A stretch of DNA of 64,000 bases from Devosia litorisediminis (GCF_018334155.1 NZ_JAGXTP010000002.1:186001-250000); one strand, 5' to 3'; counted from the stretch's first letter, positions 1 through 8,717 are shown. The notes: generated by a model from the letters alone, not told the origin. Made by a program: numbers and translations.

Positions 1-1412
1 CTGATCTCTGCATCATCGGTGCAGGCGCGCTTGGCATATCTCTGGCGATCGATGCGCGGGCGCGCAACCTCAGCGTCGTGCTGGTGCAAAGACCAGGCGA
101 TGAGCCCGGCAATGCGGCGCGGGACGAGGCTGTCAGGGCAGCCTTTATGGCCAGTGCCGCGCGCGCTCACGCCATGCGTACCGCATCCGCGCTGGGACTC
201 AAGGACACCGATCCCAAACCCAGCTTTCGCGCCATCGGCGAGCGCGCCAGCGCCATAGCTGACGCTGTTGCGCCCCAGACCGCGCCCGACCGTCTGGCCG
301 CGCTGGGCGTTATCCTGCGCGATGAGCCCGCGGCGTTTTCTGATCGGCAGACCTTGCGGGTGGGCACCACGCTGGTTCGTGCTGGCCAGTTTGTGCTGGC
401 CACCGGCAGCCACCCAACTACGCCGGATCTGCCCGGACACGACAAGGTCCAGAGTTTCAACCCCGACACCATTCTGGCCAATATGCGCAAGCTGAGCCAT
501 CTGGTGGTCATCGGTGGCGATGCCACGGCGCTCGAACTGGCCCAGGCCTATCGCCGTCTCGGCTCGGATGTGACCGTCGTGCCCCATGGCCCCTTGCTGG
601 AAGGCTTTGATCCCGAGCCTGTCGCGATTTTGCTGCGCAGCCTGCGTCAGGAGGGTGTGGCTATCCTCGATGGCGCCAGCGTCACCGCTATTCTGCCCCG
701 CAGTCAGGGCACCGGCATTGCCATTGCCCATGCCGATGGCAGCCTCGACACGCTCGATGTTTCCCACATTCTGTTGGCCTTCGGGCGCGTACCGGATCTC
801 GGTCCCGAATTGCTGGAGCAGGCCCGTCTCAAACGCGATCCTGCGCGTCCCGATTTCCTGCAGCTTTCCCCTCAAGGCCAGACATCCAATGGCCGGGTCA
901 CCGCCATCGGTGGCGCGGCTGGCATATATGATGCTCAGAGCGCCCTGCGACAGGCCGCTATCGTCCTGCAGCGGGCCACCGGCGCAGCCGCTGGCCGCAT
1001 CAATCCGCTGCTGGTGCCGCACAGCGTCAATACGAGCCCCGCCATTGCCCAGATCGGCCTGGTCGAGACAGCCAATGGCCTGCGACCCGGTCAAATGGTG
1101 TTGCGCGCAAATGCCAGCGAAACCACGGCAGCCCGCGCTAGTGCTGATCTGCCGGGCAATACCAAGCTGATCACCACAAGCGATGGCACTATCCTGGGCG
1201 CTGCCATGATTGGCGCGCATAGCAGCGAAACTATCGCCATGCTCGCACTGGCGCTCGAGCGCGGCATGGGCGCGGCAGACCTGGCTGGCCTGCTGCTGCC
1301 ACCAGCCAGCCCCGCCGCTCAACTGGTTGATCTGGGGCGCCAGTTCATCGCTCAGCATCGCCCCTCCGACTGGGCCCGACGCCGGGCAGCCCTGCGGCGT
1401 TTGCTCCCCTGA
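1..1412 (+). CDS. Pyridine nucleotide-disulfide oxidoreductase-like flavoprotein lacking redox cysteines (5' partial)
   Basis: The reading frame is open from the window edge, so the N-terminus is missing. The first visible residues contain the dinucleotide-binding motif GAGALG. A second Rossmann motif (VVIGGDATALELA) suits NAD(P)H, then ATG-like FAD contacts (LATGS, ILLAFGRVPDL) and a C-terminal dimerisation domain follow. This is the fold of lipoamide dehydrogenase and mercuric reductase. The CxxxxC active-site disulfide normally found soon after the first motif is absent, as is the C-terminal His-Glu pair, so disulfide chemistry is unlikely. It may be a flavoprotein with another role or a degenerate paralogue. 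It ends 47 bases before the kinase gene, and co-transcription is possible. Family placement is firm; function is unknown. Confidence 0.8.
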   Translation, partial: DLCIIGAGALGISLAIDARARNLSVVLVQRPGDEPGNAARDEAVRAAFMASAARAHAMRTASALGLKDTDPKPSFRAIGERASAIADAVAPQTAPDRLAALGVILRDEPAAFSDRQTLRVGTTLVRAGQFVLATGSHPTTPDLPGHDKVQSFNPDTILANMRKLSHLVVIGGDATALELAQAYRRLGSDVTVVPHGPLLEGFDPEPVAILLRSLRQEGVAILDGASVTAILPRSQGTGIAIAHADGSLDTLDVSHILLAFGRVPDLGPELLEQARLKRDPARPDFLQLSPQGQTSNGRVTAIGGAAGIYDAQSALRQAAIVLQRATGAAAGRINPLLVPHSVNTSPAIAQIGLVETANGLRPGQMVLRANASETTAARASADLPGNTKLITTSDGTILGAAMIGAHSSETIAMLALALERGMGAADLAGLLLPPASPAAQLVDLGRQFIAQHRPSDWARRRAALRRLLP

Positions 1413-1459
1413 AATGCGCAGCCACGGGGCTTACGCACTGCTCAGCTTCGCCTATAGTA

Positions 1460-2896
1460 TTGCCGATGACAGCCAGAAGCAGCGCTTTGCCCAGCCGGTT
1501 TGCCGGCCTCTCGATCAAACTCATCGCCACTATCAGCGCGGTGATACTTCTGGTCGAGGTCGTGGTCTATCTGCCCTCGCTCGCCACCTACCGTGCCAAC
1601 TGGCTCGATGACCGCCTGCGCGTGGGTGTTGTCGGGGCCCGGGTGCTCGATGCCGTGCCCGATGTCATGGCCCTGCCGCGCAACCTGACCGACAGGCTGC
1701 TGACCTCGGCAGGTGCCTATGCCATTGTCTATCGCCGCGAGGGCCAGAGCCAGCTGATCGAGCTGGCCAATCCGGTAACCCCCGAAACCGTTGTTACCGC
1801 CGATATGCGCCAGCGCGATCTGCCCACCCTGATCATGGGTGCGCTCGACACCATGCTGGCCGGCCCCGGTCGCACGCTGCGCATTGTCGGTCCCGGCGAC
1901 CTCGACCAGACCATGGTCGAGCTGTTGATGCCCGAGCGTCCCCTGCGTCAGGAGATGTTCGACTATTCCCGCCAAGTGGTCATTCTCTCGCTGGTACTGG
2001 CCATCCTGACAGCCATGGCGCTCTATCTGCTGGCCAGCTACCTGTTCATCCACCCGGTCCGGCGGCTGACCGAAAACATGCTTGCCTTCCGCCAGGCGCC
2101 CGAAAATGGCAGCCTGATCATCACCCCATCGGCACGACGCGACGAGATCGGCATTGCCGAGCGCGAGCTCGCCGCCATGGAGCAGGACATTTTCACCCTG
2201 CTGCGCCAGCGGCGACATCTGGCCGATCTGGGGCTGGCGGTCGCCAAGATCAACCACGATCTGCGCAATACGCTGACCTCGGCCCAATTGCTCTCCGATC
2301 AGGTGGCCACGCTCGACGATCCAAAGGTGCAGCGTCTGGCGCCGCGTCTGGTCACCACGCTGGACCGCGCCATCGGTTTTGCCCAGTCCGTGCTCGATTA
2401 TGGCCGTGAGACATCGGTCCCGCCCGTGCTTGCGCCCACCCCGATCAGACCCCTGGTGGACGAGGCGGCCTTTGACGCCCGGCTCTCGGGGCACCCTGCC
2501 ATTACCTTTTCCAATGCCATCCCCGACACCCTGGTGCTCAGTGTCGATAGCGGCCAGTTGGGCCGGGTGCTGCTCAACCTGCTCAAGAACGCTCGTGAAG
2601 CGCTCGAGGCGGCCGGTGCCAAGGTGAGCGACCCCACGGTCACTCTGTCGCAGGTCACCGGTGATCAGGGCATCACCTTGTCGGTGGCCGATAACGGCCC
2701 CGGCTTGCCGCCGCGGGCGCGCGACAATCTGTTTGTGGCCTTTGAGGGCTCCGCGCGCGCCGGTGGCACGGGGCTCGGGCTGGCCATTGCCCGCGAAATC
2801 GCCGAGGCCCATGGCGGCCATCTCAGCTTTGTTGACCAGCCCGTTGGGACCCGCTTTGATCTGTTCCTGCCGCGCAGTTTGCTGGTGAAAAACTAG
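1460..2896 (+). CDS. Membrane sensor histidine kinase (HAMP, HisKA, HATPase_c)
   Basis: A 478-residue sensor kinase. One membrane helix lies near residues 18-40 and a second near 171-197; between them is a periplasmic sensor region of about 130 residues. A HAMP-like linker follows (about 198-250). The phosphoacceptor His is about residue 266 in KINHDLRNTLTSAQ. The ATP-binding domain shows an N box (LLNLLKNAREAL), a G1 box (VADNGPGLP) and a G2 box (GGTGLGLAIA). The frame can start at TTG 1460 or ATG 1466; neither has a strong ribosome site. No response regulator is adjacent, so the partner is elsewhere. The sensor region matches nothing I recognise, so the signal is unknown. Confidence 0.88.
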   Translation: MPMTARSSALPSRFAGLSIKLIATISAVILLVEVVVYLPSLATYRANWLDDRLRVGVVGARVLDAVPDVMALPRNLTDRLLTSAGAYAIVYRREGQSQLIELANPVTPETVVTADMRQRDLPTLIMGALDTMLAGPGRTLRIVGPGDLDQTMVELLMPERPLRQEMFDYSRQVVILSLVLAILTAMALYLLASYLFIHPVRRLTENMLAFRQAPENGSLIITPSARRDEIGIAERELAAMEQDIFTLLRQRRHLADLGLAVAKINHDLRNTLTSAQLLSDQVATLDDPKVQRLAPRLVTTLDRAIGFAQSVLDYGRETSVPPVLAPTPIRPLVDEAAFDARLSGHPAITFSNAIPDTLVLSVDSGQLGRVLLNLLKNAREALEAAGAKVSDPTVTLSQVTGDQGITLSVADNGPGLPPRARDNLFVAFEGSARAGGTGLGLAIAREIAEAHGGHLSFVDQPVGTRFDLFLPRSLLVKN

Positions 2897-3018
2897 CGCG
2901 CAGAGAAAAACTGTCATCTGCGCTTGCCAAGCTCCAAACGCCCCTGTATGGGTTGCGCCGCTTCAGGCAGACAGGCGTTCTCGCCGTTTCCTGAAACCGC
3001 CGTGACAAACGGCCGTGC

Positions 3019-3095
3019 GCGCCCTTAGCTCAGCTGGATAGAGCACCAGACTACGAATCTGGGGGTCAGGAGTTCGAATCTCTTAGGGCGCGCCA
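3019..3095 (+). tRNA. tRNA-Arg (anticodon ACG)
   Basis: A 77-nt cloverleaf. Acceptor strands 3019-3025 (GCGCCCT) and 3085-3091 (AGGGCGC) pair perfectly, followed by discriminator G and an encoded CCA at 3093-3095. The anticodon stem CCAGA/TCTGG encloses loop CTACGAA, giving anticodon ACG at 3053-3055. The T loop TTCGAAT is canonical. The gene is intact and its 3' end is the left edge of the genomic island. Confidence 0.96.
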
Positions 3096-4760
3096 CTTCT
3101 GTACAAAACTGTGAACACCATTTGCAGAAAAAGTTCCTTCGATAATCGAGCGGTGCAGGTTGTGTGTGCTGCCGATGATCAAGATCCTTTTGTCGCCCAC
3201 AATAACCCGTCCCACCACAGTGCGAAGGTAGTTGCGCCGCAAAGCGGGATCGCCGTAGCTGAGCTTGTCCTTTAGGGTTCGGGAGAAGGCTGCGACCTTC
3301 TCAGAGTGTATTTGGCCCAGTGGCGCGGCCTTTGCGAGGATACGTTTGATCGTTGAATCCAGCTTGGTTTTTTGAGTGCGCAGGTTTTGGATCCGAGCTG
3401 AAAGCCCCTCGTCAATACCAAGGCCTCCCGTTTCAGCGAGCTGATATAGGTTGTTGATTGCCGCCTCGACCTTTGAGCGCTCTGACCTTAGGTCGTTGAG
3501 ACGAGTGTCGACATTGCCTGCGAACTCCGTGCGTCGAGCAATTAATTTTTGGAGCAGCCGGTCAATGCGATCAGGCGGCAATATTCGGTTTAGCACAGCT
3601 TCGAGGATTATACTGTCGAGGTAGGGCATCGCTACGCGGTTTCCCTTGCAGACGCTCGTGCCTTTCTGAGCACGATTGGCGCATGCATAGTAGGTGTAAA
3701 CTTTGCCGCTCTTGGAGGTCCCCGTGGACATGGTCATTCCGCCACCACAGTGCTCGCAAGTGGCTAGTCCAGTGAGTAAAACGGGGCCCGTGACCACACG
3801 GGGAGGCGTAACCCTCGGATTATGGTCCGAAAGCTTCTGCTGGGCCGCCTCAAACTGAGTTTGCTTAATGATTGGTGGCACTGCGAACTCAATGATTTCA
3901 TCCTTTGGATGCTTGCCACCGCGGGCAGAATTGCGGATAGAGTATCGCCCCCGCCCGGTGTAAATTGGATTTGTCAGAAGCTTGTGGGTCGGACCCACGC
4001 TGAACTTACTGCCCTTTCTGGTCTGATATCCGTGACGGTTGAGCCAGGCTGCAACCGCAGTCACGCCTAGCGGTGGTGTTCCTGTTGTGACATCGCCGTT
4101 AAGGTAGAGGTCAAAGATTAGACGGACGGTGTCCGCTTCCACTTCATCGATTGCCAGCACTTTCTTGATCTTGGCGCCTCGCTGCTCGGCAGCAACAGCT
4201 TTGTAGCCGAGCGGTGGAGGTGAGCCGTTCCAGAAACCTTGCTGCGCATTCTCGCGCATCGCCCGAGTGACGTTTTTTGCGTTCTCAACGGAGACGTGCT
4301 GGTCGAACAATGCCAGCATCTGTCGAACTAGCTGTTGCGTTGGATCCGAGCCGGAAGGCTGGGTGGCGGAAACCAGATCGACGCCAACTTCAAGCATGCG
4401 CTTTGCGGCAGTCTCCATCCCGATCAAGTCGCGGTATAATCGGCTATAGGAGTGCACAATGATGGCGTCGAAGGGGCGTTCTGAACTGCATGCAAGGTCG
4501 AGCATGCGCGTGAGCTCTGTCCGGGTCGGGTTCGTCCCTGATGCGCCTGCATCGACAAACACGCTAACAATTTCCCAGTTGCGCGATTTACAAAACGCTT
4601 CGATTTGATGCTGCTGGCTGGGAAGTGAAACTTCCCCATCCGCCTGTCGAACGGTGCTGACGCGAAGATAAGCCGCGACTCGCATCGGCTTGGAAGAGGT
4701 CAATTCAGCCTGGAGGGCCGTTCCGAGGTTCGATAGATCCATCGCCGCTTGCTCACTCAA
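3066..4760 (-). CDS. Large serine recombinase / integrase
   Basis: A 564-residue serine recombinase that catalyses site-specific integration and excision. The resolvase domain begins with YLRVST (the nucleophilic Ser, about residue 36), with further conserved Arg and Asp positions through about residue 180. A recombinase domain follows (PPPLGYKAV onward), then a zinc ribbon (CEHCGGG ... CANRAQKGTSVC) and a coiled-coil-like C-terminal stretch typical of large serine integrases. Start codon TTG 4760 or ATG 4742 cannot be separated. The stop lies inside tRNA-Arg on the opposite strand, so the last nine or so residues come from antisense tRNA sequence. Excision at the 23-bp repeat would swap this C-terminus. 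It is the best candidate for the island's own integrase. Confidence 0.9.
   Translation of the reverse strand: MSEQAAMDLSNLGTALQAELTSSKPMRVAAYLRVSTVRQADGEVSLPSQQHQIEAFCKSRNWEIVSVFVDAGASGTNPTRTELTRMLDLACSSERPFDAIIVHSYSRLYRDLIGMETAAKRMLEVGVDLVSATQPSGSDPTQQLVRQMLALFDQHVSVENAKNVTRAMRENAQQGFWNGSPPPLGYKAVAAEQRGAKIKKVLAIDEVEADTVRLIFDLYLNGDVTTGTPPLGVTAVAAWLNRHGYQTRKGSKFSVGPTHKLLTNPIYTGRGRYSIRNSARGGKHPKDEIIEFAVPPIIKQTQFEAAQQKLSDHNPRVTPPRVVTGPVLLTGLATCEHCGGGMTMSTGTSKSGKVYTYYACANRAQKGTSVCKGNRVAMPYLDSIILEAVLNRILPPDRIDRLLQKLIARRTEFAGNVDTRLNDLRSERSKVEAAINNLYQLAETGGLGIDEGLSARIQNLRTQKTKLDSTIKRILAKAAPLGQIHSEKVAAFSRTLKDKLSYGDPALRRNYLRTVVGRVIVGDKRILIIGSTHNLHRSIIEGTFSANGVHSFVQKWRALRDSNS
3087..3109 (+). repeat. 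Left attachment-site repeat (attL core) at the tRNA-Arg 3' end
   Basis: Fifteen bases (GGCGCGCCACTTCTG), one variable base, then ACAAAAC. The same 23-bp pattern recurs at 57514-57536 with the variable base changed from T to A. It covers the last nine bases of tRNA-Arg plus 14 downstream bases. A repeat overlapping a tRNA 3' end, with recombinase genes just inside both copies, is the classic signature of site-specific island integration. Confidence 0.8.
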
Positions 4761-5025
4761 CTCGTTGTACCGTCAGTACCCTCACTCACCTTGATGAAAA
4801 CGCAAACCGCTGGTTTTCTGCCTCCACAGGTACGAGCATTTCTATACTTAACGCCTCCAGCGTGACGGGTTTGCCGCTTCAGATACGGGGATGGCCTTGC
4901 GATTGGGGTGAACGTCGTCATTCAACTGACGGCTTTGCGAAAGTCTCAGCGTCACATTTTTCCATACCTTTTAGATCACCCGAAGTCCGTCCACCTCTTC
5001 CTTTCTCAAATGCCGCTGTGCTGGT

Positions 5026-5052
5026 TCACGACCCGCTAATGCTGGGTCGTGA
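5026..5052. repeat. Inverted repeat, 9-bp perfect stem
   Basis: TCACGACCC (5026-5034) and GGGTCGTGA (5044-5052) pair perfectly around a 9-nt loop. No T tract follows on either strand, so a simple intrinsic terminator is unlikely. Confidence 0.7.
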
Positions 5053-5111
5053 GGGGACATGTGGCACCGCTGCGCTGCGCGCGCATTGGAGAATGGAGCC
5101 TTGAGGTGGCC

Positions 5112-5204
5112 TTGACCCCGCAGCAGGCCACTTACGCCTGCGGCGTTGCTCCAGCTCCGATGGAGCTGGTGGGGGTGATTGTTTGTGGCCTGCTGCGGCG
5201 TCAA
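5112..5204. repeat. Long stem-loop: 20-bp outer arms with nested hairpin
   Basis: The outer arms, 5112-5131 and 5185-5204, are reverse complements over 20 bases with one mismatch. Inside them CCAGCTCC (5151-5158) and GGAGCTGG (5162-5169) form a perfect hairpin with a 3-nt loop. Folded as one unit this is a strong 93-nt structure that could act as RNA or as single-stranded DNA. Confidence 0.7.
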
Positions 5205-5368
5205 CCTCGGGCTCGAGCGTCTGAATGAGATTCCAGATTGTCCCATTGAGCCTGACCCCATCTTCTTTGCTCCCTTTCTTGCTGTCCCAAGAAAAAGGAC
5301 GCCCTTTGGCGGCCACTTGGCGTCTGGTAACCCCGAGACCGCTTGGTCGAGCGGAGTTACCTGTCGCC

Positions 5369-5402
5369 GGCAAGACCGGGCCTCGATGGGGCCGGTCTTG
5401 CC
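5369..5402. terminator. Strong hairpin downstream of the CoiA-like gene
   Basis: GGCAAGACCGG (5369-5379) and CCGGTCTTGCC (5392-5402) give an 11-bp perfect GC-rich stem starting 10 bases beyond the stop of the minus-strand gene. The position suits a terminator or a 3'-end stabilising hairpin, but no clear U tract follows on the minus strand. Confidence 0.5.
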
Positions 5403-5412
5403 TCTCTTGTGA

Positions 5413-6852
5413 CTAGCGGCGCGCTGAGATGCGCAGGTTTGGCGCAAACTTTGGCGGCTTGGCCAAAAGGCGGAAGCCAAGCCAGGGGAAGATCACGCTG
5501 AGCATGCCGGCATTGTAGCGCAGGTAGGGTTTGACCTTGTCGGGGCTGGTCAGCAGCGTGTTGAGGCGGGCCGCATTCCCCGGGGTGAGGGCCTGCTGCA
5601 CGCATGGGAAGGTCTGGTGGACCTGCACCACCAGGGGCGACCAGTGCAACGCGCTCTGCGCGCCCAGTAGCGTGGTCAGTCGCCGTTGCAGCTTGGGCGC
5701 GATCATCGCTCGGTTTTCGGGGCGGGCCTTGCTGTAGTGCTCCGAGGCGCTGAGGAACGCCATCACGGCGTCCAGTTGCAGGGACTTGGCGCTGGCGGGC
5801 TCCATGCCGCTGATACTATTGGAGATGCGGCGCCACTCTGCCGAGACCAGCCGCAGGTCCAGGTTCTTGGTGGCGACGTCGCGCAGCATGCGCAGCTCAG
5901 GTCCGAACGCGTCCTCGGCCTTGTTGGACAAGGCTTGCTGATAGCGCTGGACCCCTTCGGCCTTGCGGCGCTGCGGATCCATCAGGATGACGTCGATGCC
6001 GACGAGATTCTTGTCCCAGGTGTTGTGGATAGCTAGCTGGCTAGCCAGGCGCGGCAATAGCTGCAGTTCCTGCAGCTGGAACTGGTACTGCCCCTTTGAA
6101 GCGGCGATGGAAGCGTCATCGATCGCAAAGATCCGCCCTCCTGTGGTCAGGTGCAGGTCGCAAAAGGCCTGGCGGCTCAAGCGCGAGAGGTCCGCGGCGT
6201 CGGTGAGCCAGACATGGTGGCACGCATTGGCGCGATAGAAATCGTTGCGATCCTGGATCGTGCTGATCGGCAGGGTCGCCAGTTGCAGATCGAAGGTGAT
6301 CCGCTTGCCATCGAGGACCGCGCTGACATCTGGCACCCGATAGGTGCCATCTTCAGCAGTGATGCGCTTTTCGATCTGCACATCGCTGAAGCGCGGATCT
6401 GAGCGCAGGCAAGCTGCCAGTGCGAGCTTGAGAGCGTGGTGGTTAATCCCTTCCTGCTGGCCAGCAAACTGCACCGCGCCCACATCGTGGACGCCGCCCT
6501 TGGTGCGCAGCGAGCACGCTGGAGCGCTCTCGATGAAGGCGTGTTTGAAATAGGCGCCGCGACCATCAGCGGGCACTGTGGCAGATGCCGGGTGCTTTGG
6601 CAGCGAGAGGGGCTCCCCGCACTCAATGCAGACAAAGCGCGGCGCCGCCGTTTCCTTGGAAGATGTCACCTCATCGCGAAGGATTGCCAGCCCAGAAACG
6701 GTCAGGGGATCAAGCACACTCTGGGTGGTGCGCAGCTGCTTGCCAGCGGGCAGGCTGGTGTCGATTACCTGTGTGATGCTGCGGCTGCTGCTGTAGCCAG
6801 CATTGTGGATGTGAGTGTTGTTGGTGGTGGCGTTGATATTGGTGTTGGTCAT
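5413..6852 (-). CDS. CoiA-like / DUF6035-type putative nuclease
   Basis: A 479-residue protein. Residues 75-78 (CIEC) with His about 104 (FKHAF) form a CoiA-like N-terminal zinc-binding pattern. A restriction-endonuclease-like core follows: His about 138, PDV about 174-176, and FDLQLA about 187-192, matching the PD-(D/E)xK layout with Gln in the last motif. The remaining ~280 residues are helical and not recognised. CoiA-like proteins process DNA in competence; homologues on mobile elements have no settled role. Start ATG 6852 has AAGGAA about 7 bases upstream. The gene lies 50 bases downstream of the AAA+ ATPase on the same strand, so the two are likely one operon. Family call is moderate; activity is inferred. 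Confidence 0.6.
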   Translation of the reverse strand: MTNTNINATTNNTHIHNAGYSSSRSITQVIDTSLPAGKQLRTTQSVLDPLTVSGLAILRDEVTSSKETAAPRFVCIECGEPLSLPKHPASATVPADGRGAYFKHAFIESAPACSLRTKGGVHDVGAVQFAGQQEGINHHALKLALAACLRSDPRFSDVQIEKRITAEDGTYRVPDVSAVLDGKRITFDLQLATLPISTIQDRNDFYRANACHHVWLTDAADLSRLSRQAFCDLHLTTGGRIFAIDDASIAASKGQYQFQLQELQLLPRLASQLAIHNTWDKNLVGIDVILMDPQRRKAEGVQRYQQALSNKAEDAFGPELRMLRDVATKNLDLRLVSAEWRRISNSISGMEPASAKSLQLDAVMAFLSASEHYSKARPENRAMIAPKLQRRLTTLLGAQSALHWSPLVVQVHQTFPCVQQALTPGNAARLNTLLTSPDKVKPYLRYNAGMLSVIFPWLGFRLLAKPPKFAPNLRISARR

Positions 6853-6902
6853 GATTCAGTTCCTTGTTGTTGGATTGGGTGGGCTGTTCAGAAAAAGAGA
6901 GT

Positions 6903-8009
6903 TCAGTTGAGGATGGGGCGCGCCGAGGCGGCCTCAGCCGCGTCGAGGGCCTTGTTGAGCTTGCGTAGACTGGTGATCCGGCCTGAGCGCACCGCCTTGG
7001 CCAGGGGCGCGACCAGTTCTGGCTCCAGGCCGCGGCGCTCGATTTCACCGGCAGCGATCTTGGCGATGTCGCCGGCGGTGAGCTTGGGCAGCCGGATCAC
7101 CTGGCAGCGATCGAGGAACGGCTTGGAGAGCCGGTTCAAATCGTTGACCAGAATGATCCAGTTGATGAACCGCATGTCCAAAGTGGCCTGGGTGTAGTGG
7201 TCCAGATGCGCTTTGGCGGTGGTGGCTTCGAGCAGTCCCACCAGGCTTTCGCTGGGTTTGGGATGGGCGTTGCGGCCATGGTTTTGCAGCTTGTCGAGCT
7301 CGTCGAGCGCCACAAAGGGATTGGCGATCCGTGAAGCAGACATGGCCTGCATGATCTCGCTGGGCCGCGAATGCGACCAACTGGAATCCTGCCCCAAAAT
7401 TGGGGTCAGCGTGTTCATGGTGGCGCAGTCCAGATAGATCAGTGGCAAGCCGCTGGCATTGCCCAACTCATGCACAAAGCGGGTCTTGCCTGCCCCGGGC
7501 TCAGACTCGATCACGATCGGGCGGAAATGCAGCCATCGCGCGCCCTGCCTGATCTTGAGCTGCGCATTGACGCGCATGGCCTCAATGGCTGGGGCAAAGT
7601 TGGGCGACTTGGCAAAGAGGGCTGCCGCCATCTCATCGACGGCATGCGGCGTGGATGGCCCAGCCAGCAGCTTTGTCTCGGACAGGCCCACCAGCAGGTT
7701 CTGGACAGCATGGCTGTCGTCCCGGCTCGTGCGCGGCGCTGCTCGTGATCCTTGGTCTTTCTCGGACACAAGCTTGATGGTCGTGGTGTCCCACCCCTCC
7801 AGCGCGATGCAGCGCGGTTTTTGGAACTGGGTGCGATCGATCATTTCCAGGAACGCCAGGCTTTGCTCGGGCCAGGGTCCAAAACGGTCCTCGTCCTCCA
7901 GGCGATCGAATGGATTTTTTGCGGTATTCAACATTTTCTCGGAATCCAGGGCGAGCGGGGCTGTGGCACGTTCAGTGCGCAAGCCGGCTCGATGAGCGGA
8001 ATCGATCAC
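6903..8009 (-). CDS. AAA+ ATPase (Lon/MoxR-like core)
   Basis: About 368 residues from GTG 8009; ATG at residue 26 is an alternative start. Walker A is EPGAGKTR (about 170-177), Walker B FVALDELDK (231-239), sensor 1 is near VNDLN (288-292), and an arginine finger lies in FLDRC (R301). A C-terminal helical lid follows. The N-terminal ~150 residues carry no recognised domain and no protease domain follows, so it is not a full Lon. AAA+ proteins remodel partners at the cost of ATP. Here the obvious partner is the CoiA-like nuclease encoded just downstream. A two-gene accessory system is plausible but unproven. Confidence 0.7.
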   Translation of the reverse strand: MIDSAHRAGLRTERATAPLALDSEKMLNTAKNPFDRLEDEDRFGPWPEQSLAFLEMIDRTQFQKPRCIALEGWDTTTIKLVSEKDQGSRAAPRTSRDDSHAVQNLLVGLSETKLLAGPSTPHAVDEMAAALFAKSPNFAPAIEAMRVNAQLKIRQGARWLHFRPIVIESEPGAGKTRFVHELGNASGLPLIYLDCATMNTLTPILGQDSSWSHSRPSEIMQAMSASRIANPFVALDELDKLQNHGRNAHPKPSESLVGLLEATTAKAHLDHYTQATLDMRFINWIILVNDLNRLSKPFLDRCQVIRLPKLTAGDIAKIAAGEIERRGLEPELVAPLAKAVRSGRITSLRKLNKALDAAEAASARPILN

Positions 8010-8080
8010 GCAGGGGCCCAGGCTCGAGCCATCAGCTCGAGATCAAGGTCCAGGCGTTGATCGAGGCGGGTGGGGGAGCG

Positions 8081-8206
8081 CTAAAGCGCGCGGCCTACCA
8101 GGCAGGCGTCGCGAAACGCAGCGACGCCGGGCCACCCAAAGGATCCAGAAATGTCAGGGAAGGTGTTGCGGCGAATCCGATCGCGCGCGTAGATGAAATC
8201 AGCCAT
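8081..8206 (-). CDS. Small 41-residue ORF with good ribosome site
   Basis: ATG at 8206, stop at 8081-8083, 41 codons. AGGAG sits 7 bases upstream of the ATG on the minus strand (8214-8218), close to ideal spacing. It lies 71 bases upstream of the ATPase gene and on the same strand, so it could be the first gene, or a leader peptide, of the nuclease/ATPase operon. The peptide is basic in its first half (RDRIRRN) and matches nothing I recognise. The ribosome site supports translation; a function cannot be given. Confidence 0.4.
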   Translation of the reverse strand: MADFIYARDRIRRNTFPDISGSFGWPGVAAFRDACLVGRAL

Positions 8207-8717
8207 GTGGCTTCTCCTGTTACTGCAGGTGCGGCTACCTGGTCAGGCCGTCAGTCCGGTTGCACCCGGGCTGTCGGCCGCCTTGCTAGGCAGCCACGGA
8301 TTCCGGGATGGAATCCTGAGACGACAGTGCCTTAACCCAACCAGCTCGTCATCACGGTTCGTTAATAATGGTTAACAGGATGCTGAATCCGACCGGAATG
8401 AAGCTTCGGAGAATTTCGAAAATGGCGGGTGATCAAGCAGAGCGGTGATACCAGGGGCACTCACTCAAAGCAAAGCAGACGTTTCAGGTGTGCTGCTTCG
8501 TCGAGTTGCAAAAAATGAGAGTGTAGCAGACGTCAGCTATGCGCCCCGTTTTGGACATTCGAGCCCTAGATCCTAAGCCCTAGAAGCAGCCGTTCAGCAT
8601 TTCAACGAAAGGATTTTGCTTTTCCGCTCGGGCCGTAGGACAAATCTATCAAGATGGCAGAGAGGTACTAAATGCTAACCCGCCGCCATCCGAACCCTCC
8701 GCGTTGCGAGGAGAAGT
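8207..8717. other. Intergenic region, no gene recognised
   Basis: About 500 bases upstream of the small ORF/ATPase operon. No convincing coding frame on either strand. It probably carries the promoter of the minus-strand operon; AT-rich sequence around 8360-8380 (GTTAATAATGGTTAAC) is a candidate regulatory site. Confidence 0.4.

Larger units (their letters stand above)
4761..5412. other. Structure-rich intergenic region without a recognisable gene
   Basis: No open frame here looks like a protein. The stretch holds three separate strong inverted repeats (5026-5052, 5112-5204 with a nested hairpin, 5369-5402), listed individually. It separates the recombinase from the convergent end of the CoiA-like/ATPase operon. 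Candidates are a transfer or replication origin, a structured RNA, or terminators; the sequence does not decide between them. Confidence 0.6.

Noticed and set aside
1442..2917. Long open frame antisense to the histidine kinase (491 codons)
   Set aside because: Gln/Gly/His-rich composition typical of the shadow of a GC-rich gene. The plus strand encodes a complete kinase with all motifs.
4862..5412. Several short open frames in the hairpin-rich region
   Set aside because: None has a good ribosome site or protein-like composition, and they overlap one another in several frames and cross the inverted repeats.
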